The notes beneath the pieces were generated by a model. It was not told where the DNA came from and searched no databases. It worked only from the letters and a program-made list of their open reading frames with translations. A DNA stretch of 64,000 nt from Bacteroidales bacterium (lineage in GTDB: Bacteria; Bacteroidota; Bacteroidia; Bacteroidales; UBA932), in assembly GCA_017617475.1 (NCBI GenBank), contig JAFZWC010000057.1:14913-78912 (forward strand), in the 5' to 3' direction. A program made the translations under genes and the position numbers. Shown one piece after another: positions 8,850 to 17,952 of this stretch; the first letter of the stretch is position 1; every line of letters starts with the position of its first letter.

Positions 8850-11800
8850 CTGTCACTCCAAGAAGAAATAGCCCGCCGTATCCTTATCCTGGACGGCGCC
8901 ATGGGAACTATGATTCAGCGGCAGGCGCCGCCGGAGGAGGATTGGCATGGCAATCCGGAGGTGCTCAATTTTACGCATCCGGAGTTCATCCGCGGCATCC
9001 ATCAGGCGTATATTGACGCCGGGGCCGACATCATTGAGACCAACTCTTTCAGCGCCAACGCCCTTTCCCAGGCCGAGTACGGCTGTGCCCCGCAGGCCGC
9101 CGACATGGCCCGGGCCGCCGCACGCATTGCCCGGGAGGCCGCCGACGCGGCTCCCCGCAAAGTCTGGGTGGCCGGCAGCATCGGCCCCACCACGCATTCC
9201 CTGAGCCTGGCGCCGGACGTGGACCGGAGCGCCTGGAGGCCCTATAACTTTGACGATTTTGTATCGGCCTTCCGCGAACAGATCCGGGGGCTGGTGGAAG
9301 GTGGCGTGGACTGCCTCCTGCTGGAAACCGGGTTCGACGCCCTCAACACCAAGGCCATGATTTATGCCGCGGCCGACTGGGATGTTCCGGTGATGATTTC
9401 CGCCGCCTCGTCGGACCGCAGCGGCCGTACCCTTACCGGACAGACGCTGGAGGCCTATTTTACGGCTGTCGGGCATGCCCGGCTGCTGGCCTTCGGCCTC
9501 AACTGCTCGCTGGGCCCCAAGGACATGCAACCCCTTCTGGAAGACGTGTCCCGCTTTGCCGACGTGCCCGTAATCTGCTACCCCAATGCGGGGCTGCCGG
9601 ACGAGCTGGGCCGCTACACCCTTGGACCGGAAGATATGGCGGCCGCCATGGAGCCCATGCTTTCCTCCGTGAACATCATCGGCGGATGCTGCGGCACCAC
9701 GCCGGACCACATCCGTGCCCTGGCCAGACTGGCCGAAGGCCGGACGCCCCGCGCCGTTCCCCAGAAAGAGAAACGCCTGAAGGTAAGCGGGTTGGAGGTG
9801 GTTACCGTGGACCCGCTGAACAACTTCACCAACATAGGGGAACGTACCAACGTGGCGGGCTCCCGCAAGTTTGCGCGCCTGATTGCCGCCGGGCAGTATG
9901 AAGAAGCCCTGCAGGTGGCGGCGCAGCAGATTGAGGGCGGCGCCGGGGTCATCGACATCAACATGGACGACGCCATGCTGGACGCCCCCAAGGAGATGGA
10001 GACCTTCCTGCGCCACATTTCCGGGGACCCGGCGGTAGCCAAGGCGGCCATCATGATTGACTCGTCCCACTGGGAAGCCGTGCTGGCCGGACTCAAGAAT
10101 GCCCAGGGAAAATGCATAGTCAATTCCATTTCCCTTAAGGAAGGGGCGGAAGCCTTTTTGAATAAGGCGCTGGAAATTAAGCGTTTGGGCGCAGCTATGG
10201 TGGTGATGGCCTTTGACGAACAGGGCCAGGCCACCACCCTGGACCGCAAAATAGAAATCTGTGCCCGCAGCTATAAATTGCTCACTGAAGCCGGAATTGA
10301 ACCCCGGGACATCATCTTTGACTGCAACGTCCTTTCCGTAGGGACCGGCATTGCCGAGCACGCCCGCTACGGAATCGATTTCATAGAGGCCGTCCGCTGG
10401 ATCAAGGCCCATCTTCCCGGCTGCTATACTTCCGGCGGCATCTCCAATCTGTCCTTTGCCTTCCGCGGCAACAATCCCGTGCGCGAAGCCATGCACGCCG
10501 TGTTCCTGTATCACGCGGTACAGGCCGGCCTGGACATGGGCATTGTGAATCCGGGGCTGCTCCTCCCCTACGACGCCATAGAACCCAAGCTGCGCATGGC
10601 TGCCGAGGATGTTATCCTTTGTAGGGATGGCGGAGAGAGCATTTCGGAAGGACAAAAGAATGGCCGATGCCCTTCCGAAATGCATCCCTCCGCCACAGAA
10701 AGGCTGCTGGAGCTGGCCGCCAGCGTAACGGCCGGTCCGGCCGAAGAAAAGGCTGCCGCCCAAGTTTCCGACGCCAGCGCCGCCGAGCGCATATCGGCCT
10801 GCCTCCTGCAAGGAAAAAGCGAAGGCCTGGCGGAAGCCGTGCTGGAGTCCCTGGCCCAGCTGGGCAGCGCCGTGAACGTAATTGAAGGACCGCTGATGAG
10901 CGCCATGGAAGAAGTGGGACGGCGATTTGGCGAGGGCAAAATGTTCCTGCCGCAGGTGGTCAAGAGCGCCAAGGTGATGCGCGAGGCCGTAAGCGTGTTG
11001 GAGCCGCATTTTAAGGCCGAGGAACAGACGTCCGGCCGCCCCAAGGTGGTGATAGCCACGGTAAAGGGCGACGTACACGATATTGGCAAGAACATTACCG
11101 GTATTGTCCTGGGATGCAACGGCTTCGACGTTTTAGACCTGGGCGTGATGGTGGACCGGGATACCATCCTGGACACCGCCGAACGGGAAAAAGCCAGCAT
11201 TATCGCTGTGAGCGGCCTCATTACCCCCAGCCTCTTCCAGATGGAGGAGATCTGCCGGGAAATGACCCGCCGGGGGCTTTCCACGCCCTTGTTTGTGGGA
11301 GGCGCCACAACGTCGGCCCTGCATACGGCCGTAAAACTGGCCCCGCTGTATGCGCACGTGTTCCACGGAAGCGACGCCTCGGCCTCGGCGGTACTGCTCA
11401 AGCGCTGCCTGGCCGACCGCGAGGCCTTCGAGGCCCAGCAGCACGCCGCCCAGCAGGCCCTGAGGGACAGCTACAACAAACCTTCTTCTGTCATCCCGAG
11501 CGAAGTCGAGGGATCTCTTTCCGGCCATCTTCAAGGCTGCCCTTGGCGCAGCATGCCGGTGCGGGAAGTGCCCCTGAACCTTCTCCAGAAGTACTTTGAC
11601 TGGAAACTCTTTGCTGCGGCCGCCGGGCTCAAGACCTTCCCGCGTCCCGGGCGCCCCGGCCACGAATACCTTATTCAGGGACAGGAGATTCTGTCCCATC
11701 TGAACGCCACCGTCCGGGTGGGCATGCTGCTTACATCGGCCCGTGCAGAAGGAAACGCTATAGTTCTGGATAACGGCGTCCGCCTGCCCATGCTGCGGCA

Positions 11801-12314
11801 GGAGAAAGCGGTGGAGCATAACGGCATAACCCGCTGCTGGTCGCTGGCCGATTTTGTCCCCTCGCAGGGCTCCGGGCCTTTCGGCCTGTTTGCCATCAGC
11901 GTTCAGGAGGAGCCCACCGCCTGTTCCTGCCCCGCCTGCCAGAATCCTCTTCTGAAACGTGCCGTGGTGGTTACTTTGGCCGACGCGGCATCGGCCTGGC
12001 TGCAGCACAACCTGAAACGGCGCTGCGGAACCGAGGTGGTTCTGCCGGCCCTGGGATATGCCAGCTGCCCGGACCACAGCCTGCTGGGAACGGTGCTTCC
12101 GCTCATTCCAGCCCACGAAAAGCTGGGCATCCGTTTCACGGACAGCTTTGCCATGATTCCGGAAGCCTCCATCTGCGGCTTCGTGGTGCTGCATCCCCAG
12201 GCCTGGTATCCGGGCATCCATGCCATCGGCCCTGGGCAATATGAAACATACCGGAAAGAGCGCGGTTTTTCCGAAGAAGAGGCGCGTAAATTCTTAGGAC
12301 ACTTGACGAAATGA
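8850..12314 (+). CDS. metH: Cobalamin-dependent methionine synthase, probable CTG start
   Basis: About 1154 residues. It transfers the methyl group of methyltetrahydrofolate to homocysteine via cobalamin. Domain order is homocysteine-binding barrel (zinc ligands in GLNCSLG and GGCCGTT), pterin-binding barrel (NIGERTNVAGS, IDINMDD), cobalamin domain with VHDIGKNI (His ligand), and the C-terminal activation domain. The first ATG in frame (8901) would cut the first strand ILILDGAMGT. No ATG, GTG or TTG exists between the aspS stop and 8901, so CTG at 8850 (LSLQEEIARR) is the best start. Two repeat insertions add residues in linkers: one near 10628-10693 before the cobalamin cap, one near 11489-11517 after the cobalamin domain. 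The stop overlaps metF (ATGA). Confidence 0.93.
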   Translation: MSLQEEIARRILILDGAMGTMIQRQAPPEEDWHGNPEVLNFTHPEFIRGIHQAYIDAGADIIETNSFSANALSQAEYGCAPQAADMARAAARIAREAADAAPRKVWVAGSIGPTTHSLSLAPDVDRSAWRPYNFDDFVSAFREQIRGLVEGGVDCLLLETGFDALNTKAMIYAAADWDVPVMISAASSDRSGRTLTGQTLEAYFTAVGHARLLAFGLNCSLGPKDMQPLLEDVSRFADVPVICYPNAGLPDELGRYTLGPEDMAAAMEPMLSSVNIIGGCCGTTPDHIRALARLAEGRTPRAVPQKEKRLKVSGLEVVTVDPLNNFTNIGERTNVAGSRKFARLIAAGQYEEALQVAAQQIEGGAGVIDINMDDAMLDAPKEMETFLRHISGDPAVAKAAIMIDSSHWEAVLAGLKNAQGKCIVNSISLKEGAEAFLNKALEIKRLGAAMVVMAFDEQGQATTLDRKIEICARSYKLLTEAGIEPRDIIFDCNVLSVGTGIAEHARYGIDFIEAVRWIKAHLPGCYTSGGISNLSFAFRGNNPVREAMHAVFLYHAVQAGLDMGIVNPGLLLPYDAIEPKLRMAAEDVILCRDGGESISEGQKNGRCPSEMHPSATERLLELAASVTAGPAEEKAAAQVSDASAAERISACLLQGKSEGLAEAVLESLAQLGSAVNVIEGPLMSAMEEVGRRFGEGKMFLPQVVKSAKVMREAVSVLEPHFKAEEQTSGRPKVVIATVKGDVHDIGKNITGIVLGCNGFDVLDLGVMVDRDTILDTAEREKASIIAVSGLITPSLFQMEEICREMTRRGLSTPLFVGGATTSALHTAVKLAPLYAHVFHGSDASASAVLLKRCLADREAFEAQQHAAQQALRDSYNKPSSVIPSEVEGSLSGHLQGCPWRSMPVREVPLNLLQKYFDWKLFAAAAGLKTFPRPGRPGHEYLIQGQEILSHLNATVRVGMLLTSARAEGNAIVLDNGVRLPMLRQEKAVEHNGITRCWSLADFVPSQGSGPFGLFAISVQEEPTACSCPACQNPLLKRAVVVTLADAASAWLQHNLKRRCGTEVVLPALGYASCPDHSLLGTVLPLIPAHEKLGIRFTDSFAMIPEASICGFVVLHPQAWYPGIHAIGPGQYETYRKERGFSEEEARKFLGHLTK
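10628..10693 (+). repeat. Hairpin repeat inserted in frame in metH
   Basis: The left arm TGGCGGAG, A, GCATTTCGGAAGG pairs with the right arm CCTTCCGAAATGC, ATCC, CTCCGCCA around a 19-base loop: 13 plus 8 base pairs. It encodes about 22 extra residues between DVIL and TERLLELA, which are nearly adjacent in E. coli MetH. Confidence 0.65.
11489..11517 (+). repeat. Dispersed VIPSE-frame repeat inside metH
   Basis: TGTCATCCCGAGCGAAGTCG followed by AGGGATCTC, translated VIPSEVEGS. It is the same element, in the same reading frame, as at 4673-4702, and sits in the linker between the cobalamin and activation domains. Confidence 0.75.
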
Positions 12315-13234
12315 AGATTGCAGACATGTTAAAAGGCTCGGCGAAGCCCTTTCCTTCGCTGGAGATTGTGCCGCCGCTGAACGGCATCCGCAAAGACCAG
12401 TTGCTGGCCACCGTGGGTCAGTTCATGGACTTTGCCCCGCGCTACATCAACGTGACCTGTCACCGCGACGAGTATGAGTACCGGCAGGCCCCGGACGGGA
12501 GTTTTACCCGCCACCTGGTGCGCAGCCGCCTGGATCCGGTGGCCGTTTGCGCCGCCGTCATGTCCGCCTACCCGGTGGAAATGGTCCCGCATATCATCTG
12601 CGCCGGTATTACGGAAGAGGAAATCTACAGCCAGATGTACAATTACCACTTCCTGGGCATTGAGAACGTGCTGGCCCTAAGGGGTGATTCCATGAAGGGA
12701 GAAAAGCGCTTTACCCCCGCGCAGGGCGGCTTCAGCCATGCCAACGAGCTGGTGGCGGCCATCCGCCGCTTTGAGGGAAGCATCGGCGCCTCTTTCTGCG
12801 TGGGCGTGGGCGGCTATCCGGAAAAGCACTTCGAGGCGGCCAATCCCACGGAAGACCTGGCCCGCCTCAAGGACAAGGTGGATGCTGGGGCCGATTACAT
12901 CATCACCCAGATGTTCTTCGACAACGCCGTCTTCTACCGCTTTGTGGACGCCTGTCGCGCCGCGGGCATCACGGTTCCCATTATCCCGGGCCTGAAACCG
13001 CTGTCCAACAAACGCCAGCTGGAGCTGCTCCCGGGCAGTTTTTCCATCGACATTCCGGAAGAATTCTCCAGCAGCGTCCGGGAGGCGGCTTCCGATGACG
13101 AAGCCTATGAACTGGGTACGGCCTGGTGCATTGCCCAGTGCAAGGACCTGCTGGCCCACGGGGTTCCCGCCGTGCATTTCTACACCATGGGCAAACCCCG
13201 CAACATAGTTGAGGTCCTGAAGGCCTGTTTCTAA
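12311..13234 (+). CDS. metF: Methylenetetrahydrofolate reductase
   Basis: 307-residue FAD-dependent reductase that makes 5-methyltetrahydrofolate, the methyl donor used by the MetH encoded just upstream. Family features are SLEIVPPLNG at the start with the catalytic Glu, the FAD-binding LALRGDS near 118-124, AGADYIITQMFFD near 195-207, and PIIPGLKP. Length is normal. Translational coupling to metH through ATGA puts two consecutive steps of the methionine cycle under one control. Its stop overlaps the stop of the convergent MBOAT gene by four bases. Confidence 0.96.
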   Translation: MKIADMLKGSAKPFPSLEIVPPLNGIRKDQLLATVGQFMDFAPRYINVTCHRDEYEYRQAPDGSFTRHLVRSRLDPVAVCAAVMSAYPVEMVPHIICAGITEEEIYSQMYNYHFLGIENVLALRGDSMKGEKRFTPAQGGFSHANELVAAIRRFEGSIGASFCVGVGGYPEKHFEAANPTEDLARLKDKVDAGADYIITQMFFDNAVFYRFVDACRAAGITVPIIPGLKPLSNKRQLELLPGSFSIDIPEEFSSSVREAASDDEAYELGTAWCIAQCKDLLAHGVPAVHFYTMGKPRNIVEVLKACF

Positions 13235-15159
13235 AACTGGAAGTAAATAAAGCTCTGAAGGTCGGCGGTGATGAACTGGTAGATTAACAGCACCAGGAGC
13301 ACCACCACCACGCCCATCCAGCCCAGGGGCAGACGGGCAAAGACCAGGCGATACCGGCGCTTGAAGCGCTCCGGAAGCCAGTGAATGAGCATTCCCACCA
13401 CAAAAATAAGGAGGACGGCCCGGTGCTCCCACGCCATGGCGGGCACCTTGGACAAATCCCATGCACTGCCAATCTGGTTCACCATGTTCTTGGCGGTATT
13501 CCAGGCCTGTTCGTTGGCCAGGGCGGGGTCCAGGTTGGAGCCGCTGCGGAAGAACAGACGGGTGAAAGTGATGAATACGAAGGTCTGGAAGATATCCCAG
13601 GCCCGGGAAGTCCAGTCCAGGGCCCTCACCGCAAAGGGATCGCGCGCGCGGACCATATTCAGACTTGCATCCACGGTGTAGACGGGCTTCCGTTCAGGCA
13701 CCAGGGACTTGATAATCCATTTGATGATGGTCCCGGCCCAGATAATGAGCAGCCACACCAGGAACATATTCCAGACCGGGGCCGGCGTCAGGCGGGATAG
13801 CAGCAGCACCAGCAGCGTGAAGAAAGACACTATGCCCGCTTTCTGGGCCATGGTGCGCTTGGTCCATACCTTATAAATGACCATGCCAATGCCGTTGAGA
13901 CCGCCCCAGATCATGAAATTCCAGCTGGCGCCGTGCCACAGACCCCCCAACAGCATGGTGTTCATGGAATTGATGTTGGTGGTGATGAGCTTGCGGTCGG
14001 CCGGCTTTTTCCAGGCCCAGAGGCCTATGGCACCCGCCACGGCCAGCACGGCGACGGCCACCCACCAGCTTCCACTGAGGAAAGAGCCGATGATGGCGAT
14101 GGCCACAATGATGATATAGGTGCCCGGCGTAGCGTTGCGGTTGCCGCCCAGGGGGATGTACAGGTAGTCGCGCAGCCATCGGCTAAGCGTCATGTGCCAG
14201 CGACGCCAGAACTGCTGGGTATTCTCGGCCTTGTAGGGCGAGTTGAAGTTCTTGGGCAGATAGAAACCCATGAGCATGGCCACGCCAGTGGCAATATCCG
14301 TATATCCGGAGAAATCGGCATAAACCTGCAGCGAGTAGCAGAAAAGGGCCGACAGATTCTCGAAACCGCTGTACATGAGCGGGTTCTCGAACACGCGGTC
14401 GGCGAAGTTGACGGCCAGATAGTCGGCCAGGATAAGCTTCTTGAGCAGGCCGTTCATGATCCAGAAGACGGCTATGCCGAACCAGCGCCGGCTCAGGTTA
14501 TACGGCTTGTGCAGCTGCTCTACAAACTCTACGGCACGCACGATGGGACCGGCCACCAGCTGCGGGAAGAAGCTCAGGTAAAAGCCGAAGTCCAGGAAGT
14601 TCCTCACAGGCGCAATCTTGCGCCGCTTCACGTCCACCATGTAGCTCACCGCCTGGAACGTGAAGAAAGAGATGCCCACCGGCAGGATGATGGCGTCTAC
14701 CCGGAAGACCTCGGCCCCCGTGAGCATGTTAAGCCATTCTCCCAGTACGTCGTACACCTCCAGCGACAGGCCGAAGAGGTTGTTCACGAAATCCGTGAGG
14801 AAGTAGGCGTACTTGAAATACGCCAGCACGCCCAGGTCCACGGCCACGCTGAAGGCTGTTAGCACAGAGCGTCCCTTTTCTCCTTTAAGCCGATACAGAA
14901 GCTTGGCTGCCAGGAAGTTATAGACTATCACAAAGACCAGAAGGGCCAGGAAAACGCCGCTGGTCTTGTAATAGAAGAACAGCGAAACGGCAAAGAGATA
15001 ACCGTTTCGCAGAAGGGGCTTGGAATGGATGAGCGAGAACAGGGCGAAAACCAGCGCGAAGAACGCCCAGAAATAAAACTGGGTGAACAGCAGGGGGTGC
15101 GCCTGGTCAAAGGAGAACAGGTTCTTCAGGAAATCCCATATGAGATCCCAGAAGGTCAT
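13231..15159 (-). CDS. MBOAT-family O-acyltransferase
   Basis: 642-residue polytopic membrane protein of the AlgI/DltB type, which moves acyl (usually acetyl) groups from the cytosol to an extracytoplasmic glycan or teichoic-type acceptor. The conserved block FWRRWHMTLSRWLRDYLYIPLGG and the second block GGLWHGASWNFMIWGG, with the essential His, are intact. It is longer than typical AlgI (about 470-520); the excess is in a middle hydrophobic hairpin and the C-terminal membrane part. It is the last gene of a three-gene operon with two SGNH proteins, overlapping the preceding one as ATGA. The acceptor is unknown. Confidence 0.9.
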   Translation of the reverse strand: MTFWDLIWDFLKNLFSFDQAHPLLFTQFYFWAFFALVFALFSLIHSKPLLRNGYLFAVSLFFYYKTSGVFLALLVFVIVYNFLAAKLLYRLKGEKGRSVLTAFSVAVDLGVLAYFKYAYFLTDFVNNLFGLSLEVYDVLGEWLNMLTGAEVFRVDAIILPVGISFFTFQAVSYMVDVKRRKIAPVRNFLDFGFYLSFFPQLVAGPIVRAVEFVEQLHKPYNLSRRWFGIAVFWIMNGLLKKLILADYLAVNFADRVFENPLMYSGFENLSALFCYSLQVYADFSGYTDIATGVAMLMGFYLPKNFNSPYKAENTQQFWRRWHMTLSRWLRDYLYIPLGGNRNATPGTYIIIVAIAIIGSFLSGSWWVAVAVLAVAGAIGLWAWKKPADRKLITTNINSMNTMLLGGLWHGASWNFMIWGGLNGIGMVIYKVWTKRTMAQKAGIVSFFTLLVLLLSRLTPAPVWNMFLVWLLIIWAGTIIKWIIKSLVPERKPVYTVDASLNMVRARDPFAVRALDWTSRAWDIFQTFVFITFTRLFFRSGSNLDPALANEQAWNTAKNMVNQIGSAWDLSKVPAMAWEHRAVLLIFVVGMLIHWLPERFKRRYRLVFARLPLGWMGVVVVLLVLLIYQFITADLQSFIYFQF

Positions 15160-16343
15160 CTGTGCAGGTAGTAGTCGTCCAGGATGGCGTCAAACAGCAA
15201 ATCGGCCACCTCGCGGTAACCCAGCGGAGTAAAGTGAACCTTGTCAGACTGGGCCAGGCCGGCAGTCTCCCACTTGGCCATGGAACCATAACCGCCCATT
15301 ACCTCGTACCAGTCCCAGAACACGGCCTTGTATTCGGCGGCCAGGTCCCGGAAGGCCTGTTCGACCTGAGCCGTGTGCTCGTTGATGCCCCTTCCCCTGC
15401 GCCAGCTGTCGTTGATGCCGGTGAACAGGAACGCACAGTGGGGATTCACTTTCCGGATCTCGTGGATAATGGCGCGGTAGTTGGCCTTGAAATAGTCGGA
15501 GTCGAAGTCGGCCCCCTGGATATCGTTGATGCCGATGGAAAAGACCACCAGGTCCGGCTGGACGCGGCGGAGGTCCTCCACCAAATGCCGGCAGCGGCGC
15601 CAGGACTGCGTGGAAGCGCCGTTCACCCCGGCCTCACTCATGGTGAAACCGGCGTTGGGACGGTCCAGGTACAGGCCGCGGACCGTATAGGTACCCTTGC
15701 CCCGGAAGGCCAGCTGAAGCCAGTCCGTATAATAGGGAAGGTCAAAATGGCACAGTTCTTTGCCGATGACGCCCTTCACCGTGTCCCGGCCGTTGAGGAT
15801 AATTATGGGCTCCAGGGCACCCTCTCCCAGCACATCCACCTTGTTGAAGCAATAGTGCTGCTGCAGAAGCTGGGGCTCCTTGAGCACCAGGTCAATCACC
15901 ACCCGGGCCGACGTGTCCCGCGCCATCACGGCCATGCCGCTCACGCCCAGTTCCAGGTCCCGGGGCTTGAGGCAGGTGCCGCTGTCCCAGGAACCCTGCC
16001 AGGAAGTATTATAACTGGCGGGAGTGTTGGTGCCGGCGGCCGAAAAGGGGAAAACCAGGCCCCTGCCGCCGTCAATTCCGTACCGTAGGGAAAGGAAATG
16101 CTTCCGGAGACGGTCCGTGAGGGTGCCGCCCTGGACATGCGAGCCGCCCATGTGAAGCACCTTCACGTCGGTGGAACCCGTCACCAGCAGGGAATCCAGC
16201 TTCCGGAGAAAGAGCTGGTAGTCGGGCGAAGACCCGGCCGGATACTGGATCCGGTTCTTGTCCGGACGCATAAAAGGATACCTGCGGGCCCCGGCGGGCA
16301 ACAGGATTCCCAAAAACAACACACACAGAATCAATCGCTTCAT
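15156..16343 (-). CDS. SGNH/GDSL-type hydrolase or O-acetyltransferase partner, exported
   Basis: 395 residues with a signal peptide (MKRLILCVLFLGILLPAGA). SGNH blocks: block I VLHMGGSHVQGG, where the usual GDS is GGS but the Ser is kept; block III GINDIQG; block V DKVHFTPLGY, giving the Asp-x-x-His pair. Beside an MBOAT protein such proteins usually complete O-acetyl transfer, as AlgX and AlgJ do. It overlaps its neighbours by four bases on both sides. Confidence 0.82.
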   Translation of the reverse strand: MKRLILCVLFLGILLPAGARRYPFMRPDKNRIQYPAGSSPDYQLFLRKLDSLLVTGSTDVKVLHMGGSHVQGGTLTDRLRKHFLSLRYGIDGGRGLVFPFSAAGTNTPASYNTSWQGSWDSGTCLKPRDLELGVSGMAVMARDTSARVVIDLVLKEPQLLQQHYCFNKVDVLGEGALEPIIILNGRDTVKGVIGKELCHFDLPYYTDWLQLAFRGKGTYTVRGLYLDRPNAGFTMSEAGVNGASTQSWRRCRHLVEDLRRVQPDLVVFSIGINDIQGADFDSDYFKANYRAIIHEIRKVNPHCAFLFTGINDSWRRGRGINEHTAQVEQAFRDLAAEYKAVFWDWYEVMGGYGSMAKWETAGLAQSDKVHFTPLGYREVADLLFDAILDDYYLHR

Positions 16344-17773
16344 CGTCTTTCCTTCATGAGTTCCCGCTCCTGGGGATAGGTTTTTCGGAGCTGGTAAAAG
16401 TCGTAATAAGTAAGGAGGGACCGGGTAAAGGTTTCACCCACTTCCTGGGCCCCGGCGGGGGTAAAGTGGATGTAGTCCGGACCGGCCAGGGGCGGGTTAT
16501 GCTTCACCCATTGGACCATGGAATTCTCGCCGCCCATCATGCGGTAGAGGTCCCAGTAGGCGGCTTCGTTGCGGAGGGCCGTGGCCTTGAGGGAATCTAC
16601 CAGTTGCGGCAGACGGGGCCAGGTTACTACACGGCCGTTCACGCTTTTGCCCATGTCGGACGGGCCGATGAACAGGATCCTGGCCTTGGGCGCCACCTCG
16701 TGGAAATACTTGAGCTGGGCCGTAATCTGTTCCTGGTACTGCTCAATGACGCGGGTATTGTTGATCACGGGCATATAGTTGCCGCCAAACTGCATGATGA
16801 TGAGGCGGGTGTCCATCATGTCCAGGCTCTCGGTCATGAGCGGCTTGGAGATGCGGGTGAAAATATTACCCGAACAGCCCCGCAGTGGCACATTGTCCAC
16901 CGCCACGCCGCCGTTGCCGTCGGCACTGATGCCGTAAATCTCGGCGCTGCCCGTGATTCGGAGGCTGGCCTTGGTCACGGCGCGCGAAAAATGCCAGGTC
17001 TGCAGCACCACGCCGCTCTTTCCTTTCTGGGTGACGACCTTCGGCTTCAGGGTATCGGACACCACCTTTACGTCAAAATCCTGGCTGGGACGGCCGTAGA
17101 GGATGCTTACGCTGGAGAATTCCTTGGCGTTCTCCTTGGCATATTTGCTCTTGGACCCGCGGAGGGAGACCGTTCCGCCCCCGGTGAGCTGCACCACCTG
17201 GGCCAGCGGGCCATAACGGTTGTGCCCGGCGCGGACGGTAGTGGAATCGCCATACATGGTATATTGAACGAAGGCACCGCTGGCGCTCCGGGAAATGGAG
17301 GCCGACGGAACGTTGCTAAGCGCAGGGAAAAAGCCTGTCCCCATGCCGCCGAAACGCTCCTGGAGGCCCTGGCGCAGGTCTGAACTGATACGGTCCAACT
17401 CTATCTGGGAATCGCCGTAATGCAGGATGCGGACGGGGGCGTCCAGTTCCTGCGCACGCTCCAGTTCCCGGAAGAAAGGATCGAAGAAACGGAAATCGTC
17501 ATCCGGAAGGAAAATGCGGTCCGGATTCTCATAGAAGAACTTGCGGTAGTGCTCCAGCGTATCCTGCTCCATGCGAAAGCGGGCGTCCAGGCTCCGCAGC
17601 ACAGAGTCTACGTTCACCCGGGCCAGCTTGGCGTCAGCCAGGGACCGCTGATACGACGAATAACGGATGGTAAGCGGACCGGCGGCAATGCCATCGGCCG
17701 GAAAAACCAGCCATAGCGCGCCCAGTGCCGCAAAAACACTCAGGAGAAATATGAGGACCTGTTTTGCCTTCAT
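16340..17773 (-). CDS. SGNH/GDSL-type protein, membrane-anchored, first gene of MBOAT operon
   Basis: 477 residues. One N-terminal hydrophobic segment (about 5-25) acts as a signal or anchor. Block I is ILHYGDSQIELDRI (catalytic Ser near 141), block III MQFGGNYMP, and block V PDYIHFTPAGAQ with Asp and His. It is a more canonical relative of the following protein, and the pair probably acts with the MBOAT enzyme on one exported glycan. The -7 element TACCTTTG ends six bases before the ATG, so the mRNA may be almost leaderless. Confidence 0.82.
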   Translation of the reverse strand: MKAKQVLIFLLSVFAALGALWLVFPADGIAAGPLTIRYSSYQRSLADAKLARVNVDSVLRSLDARFRMEQDTLEHYRKFFYENPDRIFLPDDDFRFFDPFFRELERAQELDAPVRILHYGDSQIELDRISSDLRQGLQERFGGMGTGFFPALSNVPSASISRSASGAFVQYTMYGDSTTVRAGHNRYGPLAQVVQLTGGGTVSLRGSKSKYAKENAKEFSSVSILYGRPSQDFDVKVVSDTLKPKVVTQKGKSGVVLQTWHFSRAVTKASLRITGSAEIYGISADGNGGVAVDNVPLRGCSGNIFTRISKPLMTESLDMMDTRLIIMQFGGNYMPVINNTRVIEQYQEQITAQLKYFHEVAPKARILFIGPSDMGKSVNGRVVTWPRLPQLVDSLKATALRNEAAYWDLYRMMGGENSMVQWVKHNPPLAGPDYIHFTPAGAQEVGETFTRSLLTYYDFYQLRKTYPQERELMKERR

Positions 17774-17779
17774 AGTTTA

Positions 17780-17787
17780 CAAAGGTA
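17780..17787 (-). promoter_or_regulatory. -7 element of the MBOAT/SGNH operon
   Basis: TACCTTTG on the minus strand matches TAnnTTTG, with six bases between it and the ATG at 17773. No clear -33 element is seen. Confidence 0.5.
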
Positions 17788-17858
17788 AACATTTTCTTCC
17801 AATATCCTTCCCTCCAAAACCCGTGAAATGGAACTGCCTGATTAATAGCACCATACAC

Positions 17859-17891
17859 AAATCCTCCTCCGTAAAATGCGGAGGAGGATTT
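17859..17891 (-). terminator. Strong hairpin downstream of hppA
   Basis: AAATCCTCCTCCG and CGGAGGAGGATTT pair perfectly over 13 bases around a 7-base loop. It lies about 60 bases past the hppA stop. It shares the AATCCTCCT stem with the hairpin at 50633-50670. Confidence 0.8.
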
Positions 17892-17952
17892 ACATATCTT
17901 TCTGATTTTCAGTCGTTTCTATTTCACGCTATTTTTCCCCCAGGGGGAGAGG

